A stretch of 15,848 nucleotides of DNA. It comes from Clostridium sp. GTDB lineage: Bacteria > Bacillota > Clostridia > Lachnospirales > Lachnospiraceae. A program made the translations under genes and the position numbers. Where the stretch lies: the NCBI GenBank assembly GCA_004554205.1, contig SFNH01000036.1, forward strand, positions 1 to 15,848, read 5' to 3'. Position 1 is the stretch's first letter, and the number at the start of each line of letters is the position of its first letter. A model generated the notes under the pieces. The model searched no databases, had not been told where the DNA came from, and worked only from the letters and a program-made list of their open reading frames with translations. Positions 7,185-15,497 of this stretch are shown here, in pieces.

Positions 7185-8702
7185 ATGACGAATTATTCAG
7201 AACAGTTTGATTTTTATAAGATTGATGCGGAGGCTCCCGCAGATGAGCCCGAAAGGCAGGATTACTATATCAGAGTGGTGCGGGAAATCTTAAAGGCAAG
7301 GCTTGCGGGAAGGATCGCATCGGGTGACGCGAAAGCCAGCTGCGGCGCGGAGCGGGCATCAGAGATGGCAGAGCGGGGGATCGTGGGATTCTGCCATATC
7401 GCCACCTTTGGCTGTCAGATGAATGCGAGAGATTCGGAGAAGCTCTTAGGGATCTTAGAGCAGATCGGGTTTGAGCAGACAGACACGGAAGAAGCGGATT
7501 TTGTCCTCTACAATACCTGTACGGTCCGCGACAATGCGAATCAGAAGGTCTACGGGCGGCTTGGGCGCCTTCAGAATTTAAAGAAAAAGAACCCGGATAT
7601 GATGATCGCGCTCTGCGGATGCATGATGCAGGAACCTGAGGCCGTAGAACGAATTCAGAGAAAATATCCGTTTGTGGATATTGTGTTTGGCACCCATAAT
7701 ATCTTCAAGCTGGCAGAACTGATCTTTCGCCGCATTGCGGAGAATGCGATGGTGGTTGATATCTGGAAGAGCGCAAAAGAAATTGTGGAGGATCTCCCGG
7801 TTCGCCGCAAATACCCCTTTAAGTCCGGTGTCAACATCATGTTTGGATGCAACAATTTCTGCAGCTATTGCATAGTACCGTATGTGCGCGGGCGGGAGCG
7901 TAGCCGGAACCCTGAGGATATCATTGATGAGATCAGGCGGCTGGTGGCGGACGGCGTGGTCGAGGTGATGCTCCTCGGGCAGAATGTCAACTCCTACGGG
8001 AAAAACCTTGAGCATCCGATGAGTTTTGCCGAGCTTCTCCGGAAAGTGAATGAGATCGAGGGCTTAGAGCGGATCCGCTTTATGACCTCTCATCCAAAGG
8101 ATCTGTCTGATGAGCTGATCGAGGCGATGCATGACTGCGAAAAGGTGTGCAATCATCTCCATCTTCCTCTTCAGTCCGGCAGCAGCCGGATCTTAAAGCA
8201 GATGAACCGGCACTACACGAAAGAGGAGTATTTAGAGCTGGTGGAGCGCATCCGCGCCCGCATACCGGATATTGCGCTTACGACCGATATCATCGTGGGC
8301 TTTCCGGGAGAGACGGAGGAGGATTTTAAGGAGACTTTGGATGTGGTACGCCGGGTGCGCTACGACAGCGCATTTACCTTTATCTATTCCAGGCGGACAG
8401 GCACCCCCGCCGCCGCTATGGAGCAGGTGCCGGATGACGTAGTAAAGGAGCGGTTTGACCGGCTCTTAAAAGAGGTTCAGAGCATTGCCGGGGAGGTGTG
8501 CGTGAGGGACGCCGGTACGGTGCAGAAGGTTCTTGTGGAGTCGATTGACGACCACAGGGAGGGGTATGTCACAGGGCGCCTCACCAACAATACGGTCGTG
8601 CATTTCCCGGGAGACGCAGCCCTGATCGGCAGGATCACGGATGTCGTTCTTGAGGAGCCGAAAGGCTTTTACTACATAGGAAGAGCGGTAGAGGAATCAT
8701 AG
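7185..8702 (+). CDS. miaB: tRNA-2-methylthio-N6-dimethylallyladenosine synthase
   Basis: MiaB is a radical-SAM methylthiotransferase that converts i6A37 to ms2i6A37 in tRNAs reading UNN codons. The 505 residues show the N-terminal UPF0004 domain with FGCQMN (C77), NTCTVRDNA (C112) and CGCMMQ (C146) as ligands of the auxiliary iron-sulfur cluster. The radical-SAM triad is C222, C226 and C229 (GCNNFCSYC), followed by VPYVRGRERSR. HLPLQSGSS lies at 326-334. The C-terminal segment from about 440 (VLVESIDD ... GRLTNNTVVHF) is the TRAM domain. About 70 residues precede the first conserved block, an extension common in clostridial versions. AAGGA (7173-7177) lies seven bases before the ATG. The gene that supplies its substrate, miaA, is three genes downstream in the same unit. 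Confidence 0.96.
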   Translation: MTNYSEQFDFYKIDAEAPADEPERQDYYIRVVREILKARLAGRIASGDAKASCGAERASEMAERGIVGFCHIATFGCQMNARDSEKLLGILEQIGFEQTDTEEADFVLYNTCTVRDNANQKVYGRLGRLQNLKKKNPDMMIALCGCMMQEPEAVERIQRKYPFVDIVFGTHNIFKLAELIFRRIAENAMVVDIWKSAKEIVEDLPVRRKYPFKSGVNIMFGCNNFCSYCIVPYVRGRERSRNPEDIIDEIRRLVADGVVEVMLLGQNVNSYGKNLEHPMSFAELLRKVNEIEGLERIRFMTSHPKDLSDELIEAMHDCEKVCNHLHLPLQSGSSRILKQMNRHYTKEEYLELVERIRARIPDIALTTDIIVGFPGETEEDFKETLDVVRRVRYDSAFTFIYSRRTGTPAAAMEQVPDDVVKERFDRLLKEVQSIAGEVCVRDAGTVQKVLVESIDDHREGYVTGRLTNNTVVHFPGDAALIGRITDVVLEEPKGFYYIGRAVEES

Positions 8703-8731
8703 GAATACATTACAGACAAGGAGTTTTAGCC

Positions 8732-11395
8732 GTGACTGGATTATCGCCGATGATGGCGCAATACATGGAGACAAAAAAACAATATAGCGACTGCATTCTG
8801 TTTTACCGTCTGGGAGACTTTTATGAGATGTTCTTTGACGACGCGCTGACGGTCTCTAAGGAGCTGGAGCTTACCCTGACGGGCAAGGAGTGCGGACTTA
8901 AAGAGAGAGCGCCCATGTGCGGCGTTCCCTATCATTCTGTCGAGAGTTATCTGAGCCGTCTGGTTCAGAAGGGCTACAAGGTCGCCATCGCGGAGCAGAT
9001 GGAGGATCCGAAGCTTGCAAAGGGGCTTGTGAAACGTGAGGTCATCCGGGTTGTGACGCCGGGTACGATCACCAGCGCACAGGCGCTTGATGAGACAAAA
9101 AACAATTATCTGATGGGGATTGTCTACCTCGGTGACAGGATGGGGGTATCCGTTGCGGATATCACTACCGGGGATTTCCTTGTGACGGAGGTCGCCTCGG
9201 AGCGCTCCCTGTTCGATGAGATCAACCGCTTTTCCCCGGCGGAGATCATCTGCAACGATGCGTTTTCTATGTCTGGAATCAGCCTGGACGAGATGAAGGA
9301 GCGCTGCCATTTTGCGGTCACAACCCTGGACTCCCGATTTTTCCAGGATGAGAGCTGCAAAAAGGTACTGCGGGAGCATTTCCGTGTCGGGAGCCTTAAG
9401 GGACTTGGGCTGGACGATTACGACAGCGGCGTGATCGCCGCCGGGGCAGTCCTTCTGTATCTCTATGAGACGCAGAAGAGCACGCTGGAACATCTGACTT
9501 CGATCGTCCCGTATTCCACCGGAAATTTTATGGTGCTCGATTCCTCTACCAGACGGAATCTTGAACTTCTTGAGACCATGCGGGAAAAGCAGAAGCGCGG
9601 AAGCCTTCTGTGGGTTCTAGATAAGACGAGGACCGCGATGGGAGCAAGGCTTTTGCGAACATGGATCGAGCAGCCCCTGATCCACATGGAAGAGATCCTG
9701 GAACGCCAGAATGCCGTCGAGGAGCTCAATTTAAACTACATAAGCAGGGAGGAGCTCGGCGAGTACTTAAACCCCGTTTACGATCTCGAGCGCCTGATTG
9801 GACGGATCAGCTATAAGTCTGCTAATCCCCGCGATCTTCTGGCGTTTCGGGGCTCGATCGCCATGGTGCCGCACATCAAAAATCTGCTGACGGAATTTAC
9901 AAGCTCCGCATTAAAGGCGCTTGAGGAGGAGCTTGATCCGCTTGACGACCTAAACGATCTGATCGCGCGTGCCATTGTGGACGAGCCGCCGCTCACCCTG
10001 CGCGAGGGCGGTATAATCCGGGAGGGCTACAGCGAGGAGGCGGACAGGCTGCGCCACGCCAAGACCGAGGGAAAGACCTGGCTTACAGAGCTTGAGACGA
10101 GAGAGCGGGAAAAGACGGGCATTAAAAATCTGAAGATTAAATTCAACAAGGTGTTCGGCTATTATTTTGAGGTGACAAACTCCTTTAAGAATTATGTCCC
10201 GGATTATTTTATCCGCAAGCAGACCTTGACTAACGCGGAGCGCTACACCACCGATGAGCTTAAAAATCTCGAGGATGTGATCCTGGGCGCGGAGGACAAG
10301 CTGTTTTCCCTGGAATACGAGCTGTTCTGCGAGGTGCGGGATGCGATCGCCGCAGAGGTGGTGCGCATTCAGAAGACCGCCCGCGCTGTCGCCGCGGTCG
10401 ATGTCTATGTATCTCTGTCCACCGTGGCGACACGAAACAATTATGTGAAGCCTGCCATCAATGAAAAGGGCAGCATCCAGATTAAGGGCGGGCGCCATCC
10501 GGTTGTGGAAAAAATGATGCGGGACGATCTGTTTGTCGCAAACGACACGTTCTTAGATAACGCGAAGAACCGGATCTCCATCATCACCGGGCCGAATATG
10601 GCGGGAAAATCCACCTATATGCGGCAGACGGCGCTGATCGTGCTCATGGCGCAGATCGGAAGCTTCGTTCCAGCCGACCAGGCAAATATCGGCATCTGCG
10701 ACCGGATCTTCACCCGCGTCGGCGCGTCCGATGACCTTGCGAGCGGGCAGAGCACCTTCATGGTGGAGATGACGGAGATCGCCAATATCCTGCGCAATGC
10801 CACGAAAAACAGCCTCCTGATCTTAGATGAGATCGGACGCGGCACCAGCACCTTTGACGGCTTGAGCATCGCATGGGCGGTGGTGGAGCATATCAGCAAC
10901 ACAAGGCTTCTCGGAGCAAAGACCCTCTTTGCCACCCACTACCACGAACTCACGGAATTAGAGGGCCTTATGAGCGGCGTCAACAATTACTGTATCGCCG
11001 TCAAGGAGCAGGGCGACGATATTGTGTTCCTCAGAAAGATCGTAAAGGGCGGCGCAGATAAGAGCTACGGTATCCAGGTGGCGAAGCTTGCGGGGCTTCC
11101 CGATTCGGTCATCAGCCGGTCGAAAGAGCTTATGGAGCAGTTGATCGACACCGATTTAACCACGCGCACCCGGGAGATTGCCGAGGGGAACGCATCCGCC
11201 GGGAACCATAAGCCGGTTCCAAAGCCGGATGAGGTGGAGCTAAGCCAGCTCACTCTGTTTGATACCGTGCGGGAGGACGACATCATTGACGAGCTTAAAA
11301 ATATGGAGCTGGGGAATATGACGCCCATCGATGCGCTGAATACGCTTTACCGGATACAGACAAAGTTAAAGAACCGCTGGAGCGGAAAGGAGTAA
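8732..11395 (+). CDS. mutS: DNA mismatch repair protein MutS
   Basis: MutS recognises base mismatches and small loops and uses ATP to become a sliding clamp that recruits MutL. The 887 residues carry the mismatch-reading Phe-x-Glu (GDFYEMF, F30 and E32), the connector and lever domains, the clamp (about 430-530) and the C-terminal ABC-type ATPase. Walker A is GPNMAGKST at 620-628, Walker B is LLILDEIGRGTST at 695-707, and FATHYHEL follows. Near the C-terminus QLTLF (839-843) fits the beta sliding clamp-binding consensus QL-x-LF, and a helical tail for tetramerisation follows. The start is GTG with AAGGAG (8718-8723) eight bases upstream; the sequence beginning TGLSPMMAQYM is typical. It lies 29 bases after miaB and 6 bases before mutL. 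Confidence 0.97.
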   Translation: MTGLSPMMAQYMETKKQYSDCILFYRLGDFYEMFFDDALTVSKELELTLTGKECGLKERAPMCGVPYHSVESYLSRLVQKGYKVAIAEQMEDPKLAKGLVKREVIRVVTPGTITSAQALDETKNNYLMGIVYLGDRMGVSVADITTGDFLVTEVASERSLFDEINRFSPAEIICNDAFSMSGISLDEMKERCHFAVTTLDSRFFQDESCKKVLREHFRVGSLKGLGLDDYDSGVIAAGAVLLYLYETQKSTLEHLTSIVPYSTGNFMVLDSSTRRNLELLETMREKQKRGSLLWVLDKTRTAMGARLLRTWIEQPLIHMEEILERQNAVEELNLNYISREELGEYLNPVYDLERLIGRISYKSANPRDLLAFRGSIAMVPHIKNLLTEFTSSALKALEEELDPLDDLNDLIARAIVDEPPLTLREGGIIREGYSEEADRLRHAKTEGKTWLTELETREREKTGIKNLKIKFNKVFGYYFEVTNSFKNYVPDYFIRKQTLTNAERYTTDELKNLEDVILGAEDKLFSLEYELFCEVRDAIAAEVVRIQKTARAVAAVDVYVSLSTVATRNNYVKPAINEKGSIQIKGGRHPVVEKMMRDDLFVANDTFLDNAKNRISIITGPNMAGKSTYMRQTALIVLMAQIGSFVPADQANIGICDRIFTRVGASDDLASGQSTFMVEMTEIANILRNATKNSLLILDEIGRGTSTFDGLSIAWAVVEHISNTRLLGAKTLFATHYHELTELEGLMSGVNNYCIAVKEQGDDIVFLRKIVKGGADKSYGIQVAKLAGLPDSVISRSKELMEQLIDTDLTTRTREIAEGNASAGNHKPVPKPDEVELSQLTLFDTVREDDIIDELKNMELGNMTPIDALNTLYRIQTKLKNRWSGKE

Positions 11396-11401
11396 AAAAA
11401 C

Positions 11402-13237
11402 GTGCCGAATATTCATGTGCTTGACCAGAATACCATCAACAAGATCGCGGCAGGCGAGGTGATCGAGCGCCCTGCTTCCGTGGTGAAGGAACTCCTGGAG
11501 AATGCGATCGACGCCGGGGCGACAGCCATCACGGTAGAGATCCGCGACGGCGGCATTTCCTTCATACGGGTTACGGATAACGGCTGCGGCATCCAAAAGG
11601 ACGAGCTTCCGCTCGCATTTCTGCGCCACTCCACGAGCAAGATACGCTCGGTGGAGGATCTGTTTACGGTTTCATCCCTGGGCTTTCGCGGAGAGGCGCT
11701 CTCAAGCATTGCGGCGGTCGCACAGGTGGAGGTCATCACAAAGACGGCGCGGAGCCTGACAGGTATCCGTTATCAGATCGAGGGCGGGGAGGAAAAGGCG
11801 GTCGAGGAGATCGGCGCGCCGGACGGGACCACGTTCATTGCGCGCAATCTTTTTTACAATACCCCGGTAAGACGAAAGTTTTTAAAGACTGCCATGACGG
11901 AGGGCGCCCATGTGGCGGATCTTGTTGAGAAGATCGCGCTTTCCCATCCGGAGATATCGATCCGTTTCCTCCAGAATAATCAGAATAAGCTGCATACTTC
12001 GGGAAACCATAATCTGAAAGATATCATCTATACCGTGTACGGAAGGGAGATCACCGCAAACCTGCTGCCTGTCGGGCATCAATCGGAGCTTATGACGATC
12101 GGCGGATTTATTGGGAAACCGGTGATCGCAAGGAGCAACCGCAATTTTGAAAATTATTTTATCAATGGAAGATACATTAAGAGCAGCATGATCAGCAAGG
12201 CGATCGAGGAAGCGTACAAGCCTTTTATGATGCAGCACAAGTATCCGTTTACCCTGCTGCATTTTACCATCGAGCCGGAGTTTCTCGATGTCAATGTCCA
12301 TCCAACCAAGATGGAACTGCGGTTTCGTGACGGGGAGACCGTGTTCTCGCTCGTGAGGGACGCCATTTCCATGGCGCTTGCGGATAAGGAGCTGATCCCG
12401 CAGGTGGCCCTGCAAAATGAAAAAGAGAAGAAGGAAGAAGAAAGGGAACTCAGAAAGATCGATCAGGGAAAGCGGATCTTAATACCGGAGCCTTTTGAGA
12501 CAAAGCGGATGGAGCAGTGGGAACAGCCGCCGAAGCCCGATCTTATCCGGGAGACAAGGACGCTTTATGTGGCAGAAAGGCGGACGCCCGCCCCGGCGCA
12601 AAAGCCGAAAGAGAGCCAGATGGATCTTTTTGAGGAAAAGCTTCTGGCGCCGGAGACGCGCAGCCGCCACAAGCTGATCGGCCAGCTCTTTTCTACCTAC
12701 TGGCTGGTGGAATTTAAGGAACAGCTCTACATCATCGACCAGCACGCGGCACACGAGAAGGTGCTGTATGAGAGGACGATGGCATCGCTTAAGACGAGAC
12801 AGTATACATGTCAGCAGGTGGATCCGCCGATCATACTGACACTGTCAGGCAGAGAGGAGACGCTGTTAAATAAGAATTTAAAGGCTTTTACCGACATTGG
12901 TTTTGAGATCGAGCACTTCGGGGGAAGGGAGTATGCCGTGCGCGGTGTGCCGGACAATCTGTTTTCCATAGCAAAGAAGGAACTTTTGACGGAAATGCTC
13001 GATGAGCTGGCGGAGGATACGCAGGTGGGCAATTCGGAAATGATTTACGAAAAGGTGGCGTCCATGTCGTGTAAGGCGGCTGTGAAGGGGAATAAAGCCT
13101 TAAGCATGACGGAGGCAGATAACCTCATCGACCAGCTTCTCAAGCTTGAAAATCCATATGCCTGCCCTCACGGCAGGCCGACGATCATCTCCATGAGCAA
13201 ATACGAGCTGGAAAAGAAATTTAAGCGTATCGTCTGA
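11402..13237 (+). CDS. mutL: DNA mismatch repair protein MutL (endonuclease type)
   Basis: MutL couples mismatch recognition by MutS to strand removal. The 611 residues begin with a GHKL ATPase domain: ELLENAIDAGA (30-40), DNGCGI (59-64) and GFRGEAL (94-100). A charged, proline-rich linker (about 335-420) leads to the dimerisation domain. That domain holds DQHA-x2-E-x4-E (D446-E457), SCKAAVKG, and CPHGRP (588-593), the metal-binding motifs of nicking MutL proteins from bacteria lacking MutH. The start is GTG; AGGAG (11388-11392) lies just before the mutS stop, nine bases upstream, so mutL is probably translationally linked to mutS. The start MPNIHVLDQNTINKIAAGEV matches the family. Confidence 0.96.
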   Translation: MPNIHVLDQNTINKIAAGEVIERPASVVKELLENAIDAGATAITVEIRDGGISFIRVTDNGCGIQKDELPLAFLRHSTSKIRSVEDLFTVSSLGFRGEALSSIAAVAQVEVITKTARSLTGIRYQIEGGEEKAVEEIGAPDGTTFIARNLFYNTPVRRKFLKTAMTEGAHVADLVEKIALSHPEISIRFLQNNQNKLHTSGNHNLKDIIYTVYGREITANLLPVGHQSELMTIGGFIGKPVIARSNRNFENYFINGRYIKSSMISKAIEEAYKPFMMQHKYPFTLLHFTIEPEFLDVNVHPTKMELRFRDGETVFSLVRDAISMALADKELIPQVALQNEKEKKEEERELRKIDQGKRILIPEPFETKRMEQWEQPPKPDLIRETRTLYVAERRTPAPAQKPKESQMDLFEEKLLAPETRSRHKLIGQLFSTYWLVEFKEQLYIIDQHAAHEKVLYERTMASLKTRQYTCQQVDPPIILTLSGREETLLNKNLKAFTDIGFEIEHFGGREYAVRGVPDNLFSIAKKELLTEMLDELAEDTQVGNSEMIYEKVASMSCKAAVKGNKALSMTEADNLIDQLLKLENPYACPHGRPTIISMSKYELEKKFKRIV

Positions 13238-13249
13238 ACGGAGAATTAT

Positions 13250-14191
13250 ATGAAACAGCCACTTATCATTCTTACGGGCCCTACGGCAGTGGGAAAGACA
13301 GCGCTCTCCATCAAGCTTGCGAAGGCGCTTGACGGCGAGATCATCAGCGCCGATTCCATGCAGGTGTACCGTCACATGGACATCGGTTCGGCAAAGGTGA
13401 CGCCGCAGGAGATGCAGGGCGTTCCCCACCATCTGATCGACGTCCTGGAGCCGTGGGAGGAGTTTAATGTAACACGTTTTCAGTCCATGGCAAAGGAGGC
13501 CATGGAGGGAATTTACAGCCGTGGTCATGTTCCGATCGTCACAGGCGGCACAGCCTTCTATATCCAGGCCCTCGTCTACGATATTGATTTTAAGGAGAAC
13601 GACGAAAGCCCGCTCATCAGGCAGGAGCTTGAGCGGATCGGCAGGCAAAAGGGGAATGAGTATCTGCACCAAATGCTGTCGGAAATCGATCCGGAATCGG
13701 CTGAGACGATTCATAGGAACAACGTAAAACGTGTCATACGCGCGATCGAGTACTACCGCATGACGGGAGAGCCGATCTCGGAGCATAACCGGAGAGAGCG
13801 AAGGAAAAGCTCCCCCTATGATTTTTACTATTATGTGCTGACCTGCGACAGGGACGCTTTGTATGAGCGGATTGACCGGCGGGTGGACTTAATGCTTGAG
13901 CAGGGTCTCATCGAGGAGGTGAAGGCTCTTAAAGAAATGGGCTGCACACGGGGGATGGTCTCCATGCAGGGCTTAGGGTACAAGGAAATCCTTGATTATC
14001 TGGACGGAAGATGCAGCCTTGATGAAGCGGTATATATCATAAAACGTGACACGAGACATTTTGCAAAACGGCAGCTTACCTGGTTTAAGCGTGAGAGGGA
14101 TGTGCGCCTGCTTGAGCTTGAGAAGTTCGGAGGCGACCGGGAGCGTGTGCTTTCGCACATCTTAACGGAATGGGAGAGAAAAGGAGAATAA
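13250..14191 (+). CDS. miaA: tRNA dimethylallyltransferase
   Basis: MiaA transfers a dimethylallyl group from DMAPP to N6 of A37 in tRNAs reading UNN codons, making the substrate of MiaB. The 313 residues are of normal length. The P-loop is GPTAVGKT (10-17), DSMQVYRHMDIGSAK (35-49) supplies the catalytic Asp and substrate contacts, and HHLIDVLEP and GGTAFYIQAL follow. The RRxxxRAIEYY and KRQLTWFKRE segments near the C-terminus match the tRNA-binding part of the family. GGAGA (13240-13244) lies five bases before the ATG. The gene begins 12 bases after mutL and ends 4 bases before the next gene. No hfq gene follows, although hfq often does in Bacilli and some Clostridia. Confidence 0.96.
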   Translation: MKQPLIILTGPTAVGKTALSIKLAKALDGEIISADSMQVYRHMDIGSAKVTPQEMQGVPHHLIDVLEPWEEFNVTRFQSMAKEAMEGIYSRGHVPIVTGGTAFYIQALVYDIDFKENDESPLIRQELERIGRQKGNEYLHQMLSEIDPESAETIHRNNVKRVIRAIEYYRMTGEPISEHNRRERRKSSPYDFYYYVLTCDRDALYERIDRRVDLMLEQGLIEEVKALKEMGCTRGMVSMQGLGYKEILDYLDGRCSLDEAVYIIKRDTRHFAKRQLTWFKRERDVRLLELEKFGGDRERVLSHILTEWERKGE

Positions 14192-14195
14192 AAAC

Positions 14196-15476
14196 GTGGA
14201 GCTTGACGAGATGTACAGGGAGATGGGAATCAGTCCCAAGGTGCTGGCACTAGGCACAGAGATAGAAAAAAAATTAAAGGAGCGCTTTGCGTCCATTGAT
14301 GATACCGCCGAGTATAATCAGTTAAAGGTGCTCAAGGCGATGCAGGACGCGAGAGTGAGCGACATCCATTTTGCTGCGACGACGGGGTACGGCTACAATG
14401 ATCTGGGACGCGATACCCTGGAGGAGGTGTATGCGAGGGCATTCCACGCGGAGAGCGCGCTGGTGCGTCCGCAGCTTATCAGCGGCACTCATGCGCTTCA
14501 CATCGCATTGTCGGGCAATCTGCGCCCGGGGGATGAGCTTCTCTCCCCCGTGGGCAAGCCCTATGACACGCTTGAGGAGGTGATCGGCATCCGCGAATCG
14601 GTCGGCTCCTTAAAGGAATACGGCGTGCAGTACCGCCAGGTGGATCTTCTGCCGGACGGTTCCTTTGACTTTGAGAAGATCAGACAGGCGATTGGCGGGC
14701 GGACAAAGCTGATCACGATCCAGCGCTCAAAGGGCTATGCCACACGTCCGACCCTGTCCGTTGAAAAGATCGGTCAGCTCATTGCATTCTGTAAGAGTGT
14801 AAAGCCGGACGTGATCTGCATGGTTGACAACTGCTACGGGGAGTTTGTGGAGCGGATTGAGCCGACGGACGTGGGTGCGGATATGATTGTCGGCTCCCTG
14901 ATCAAGAATCCGGGCGGAGGGCTGGCGCCGATCGGCGGCTATATTGCCGGGCGGAAGGACTGCGTCGAACGGGCCGCTTACCGCTTGAGCGCCCCGGGTC
15001 TCGGAAAGGAAGTCGGCGCAAGCCTGGGGCTCAACCAGTCGCTCTATCAGGGCTTTTTCCTGTCCCCGACTGTGGTGGCGGGCGCCTTAAAGGGCGCGAT
15101 CTTTGCTGCGAATATCTACGAAACGCTGGGCTTTACCGTCGTTCCGAACGGAAGCGAGCCGCGCCATGACATCATCCAGGCGGTGACCTTCGGCACGCCT
15201 GAGGGCGTTGTCAACTTTTGCCGCGGTATCCAGGCTGCCGCGCCGGTGGACAGCTTTGTCTGTCCGGAACCGTGGGATATGCCCGGCTACGACGCACCGG
15301 TCATCATGGCGGCGGGCGCTTTTGTGCAGGGCTCTTCCATCGAGCTGAGCGCCGACGGGCCGATCAAGCCGCCGTACGCGGTGTATTTCCAGGGTGGTCT
15401 TACCTGGTATCACGCAAAGCTCGGCATCCTGATGTCCCTTGAGAAGCTGATCGATGCGGGGATCGTATCGCTGTAA
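14196..15476 (+). CDS. Methionine gamma-lyase family PLP enzyme (aluminium resistance protein-like, YnbB type)
   Basis: This encodes a 426-residue fold-type I pyridoxal phosphate protein of the Met_gamma_lyase/'aluminium resistance' family. RPQLISGTHALHIAL matches the cofactor phosphate region, VDNCYGEF contains D211 expected to contact the pyridine nitrogen, and GSLIKNPGGG places K237 as the Schiff-base lysine. Relatives are annotated as methionine gamma-lyase-like, but the physiological reaction is not established for most. In B. subtilis the relative ynbB also lies near miaA, which supports the family call. The start is GTG with AAGGAG (14181-14186) nine bases upstream; an ATG five codons later (14211) with GGAG at a similar distance is a possible alternative. 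The gene starts four bases after miaA. No terminator is visible after its TAA. Confidence 0.88.
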   Translation: MELDEMYREMGISPKVLALGTEIEKKLKERFASIDDTAEYNQLKVLKAMQDARVSDIHFAATTGYGYNDLGRDTLEEVYARAFHAESALVRPQLISGTHALHIALSGNLRPGDELLSPVGKPYDTLEEVIGIRESVGSLKEYGVQYRQVDLLPDGSFDFEKIRQAIGGRTKLITIQRSKGYATRPTLSVEKIGQLIAFCKSVKPDVICMVDNCYGEFVERIEPTDVGADMIVGSLIKNPGGGLAPIGGYIAGRKDCVERAAYRLSAPGLGKEVGASLGLNQSLYQGFFLSPTVVAGALKGAIFAANIYETLGFTVVPNGSEPRHDIIQAVTFGTPEGVVNFCRGIQAAAPVDSFVCPEPWDMPGYDAPVIMAAGAFVQGSSIELSADGPIKPPYAVYFQGGLTWYHAKLGILMSLEKLIDAGIVSL

Positions 15477-15497
15477 AAACGTAACAGTTCGGCCATA

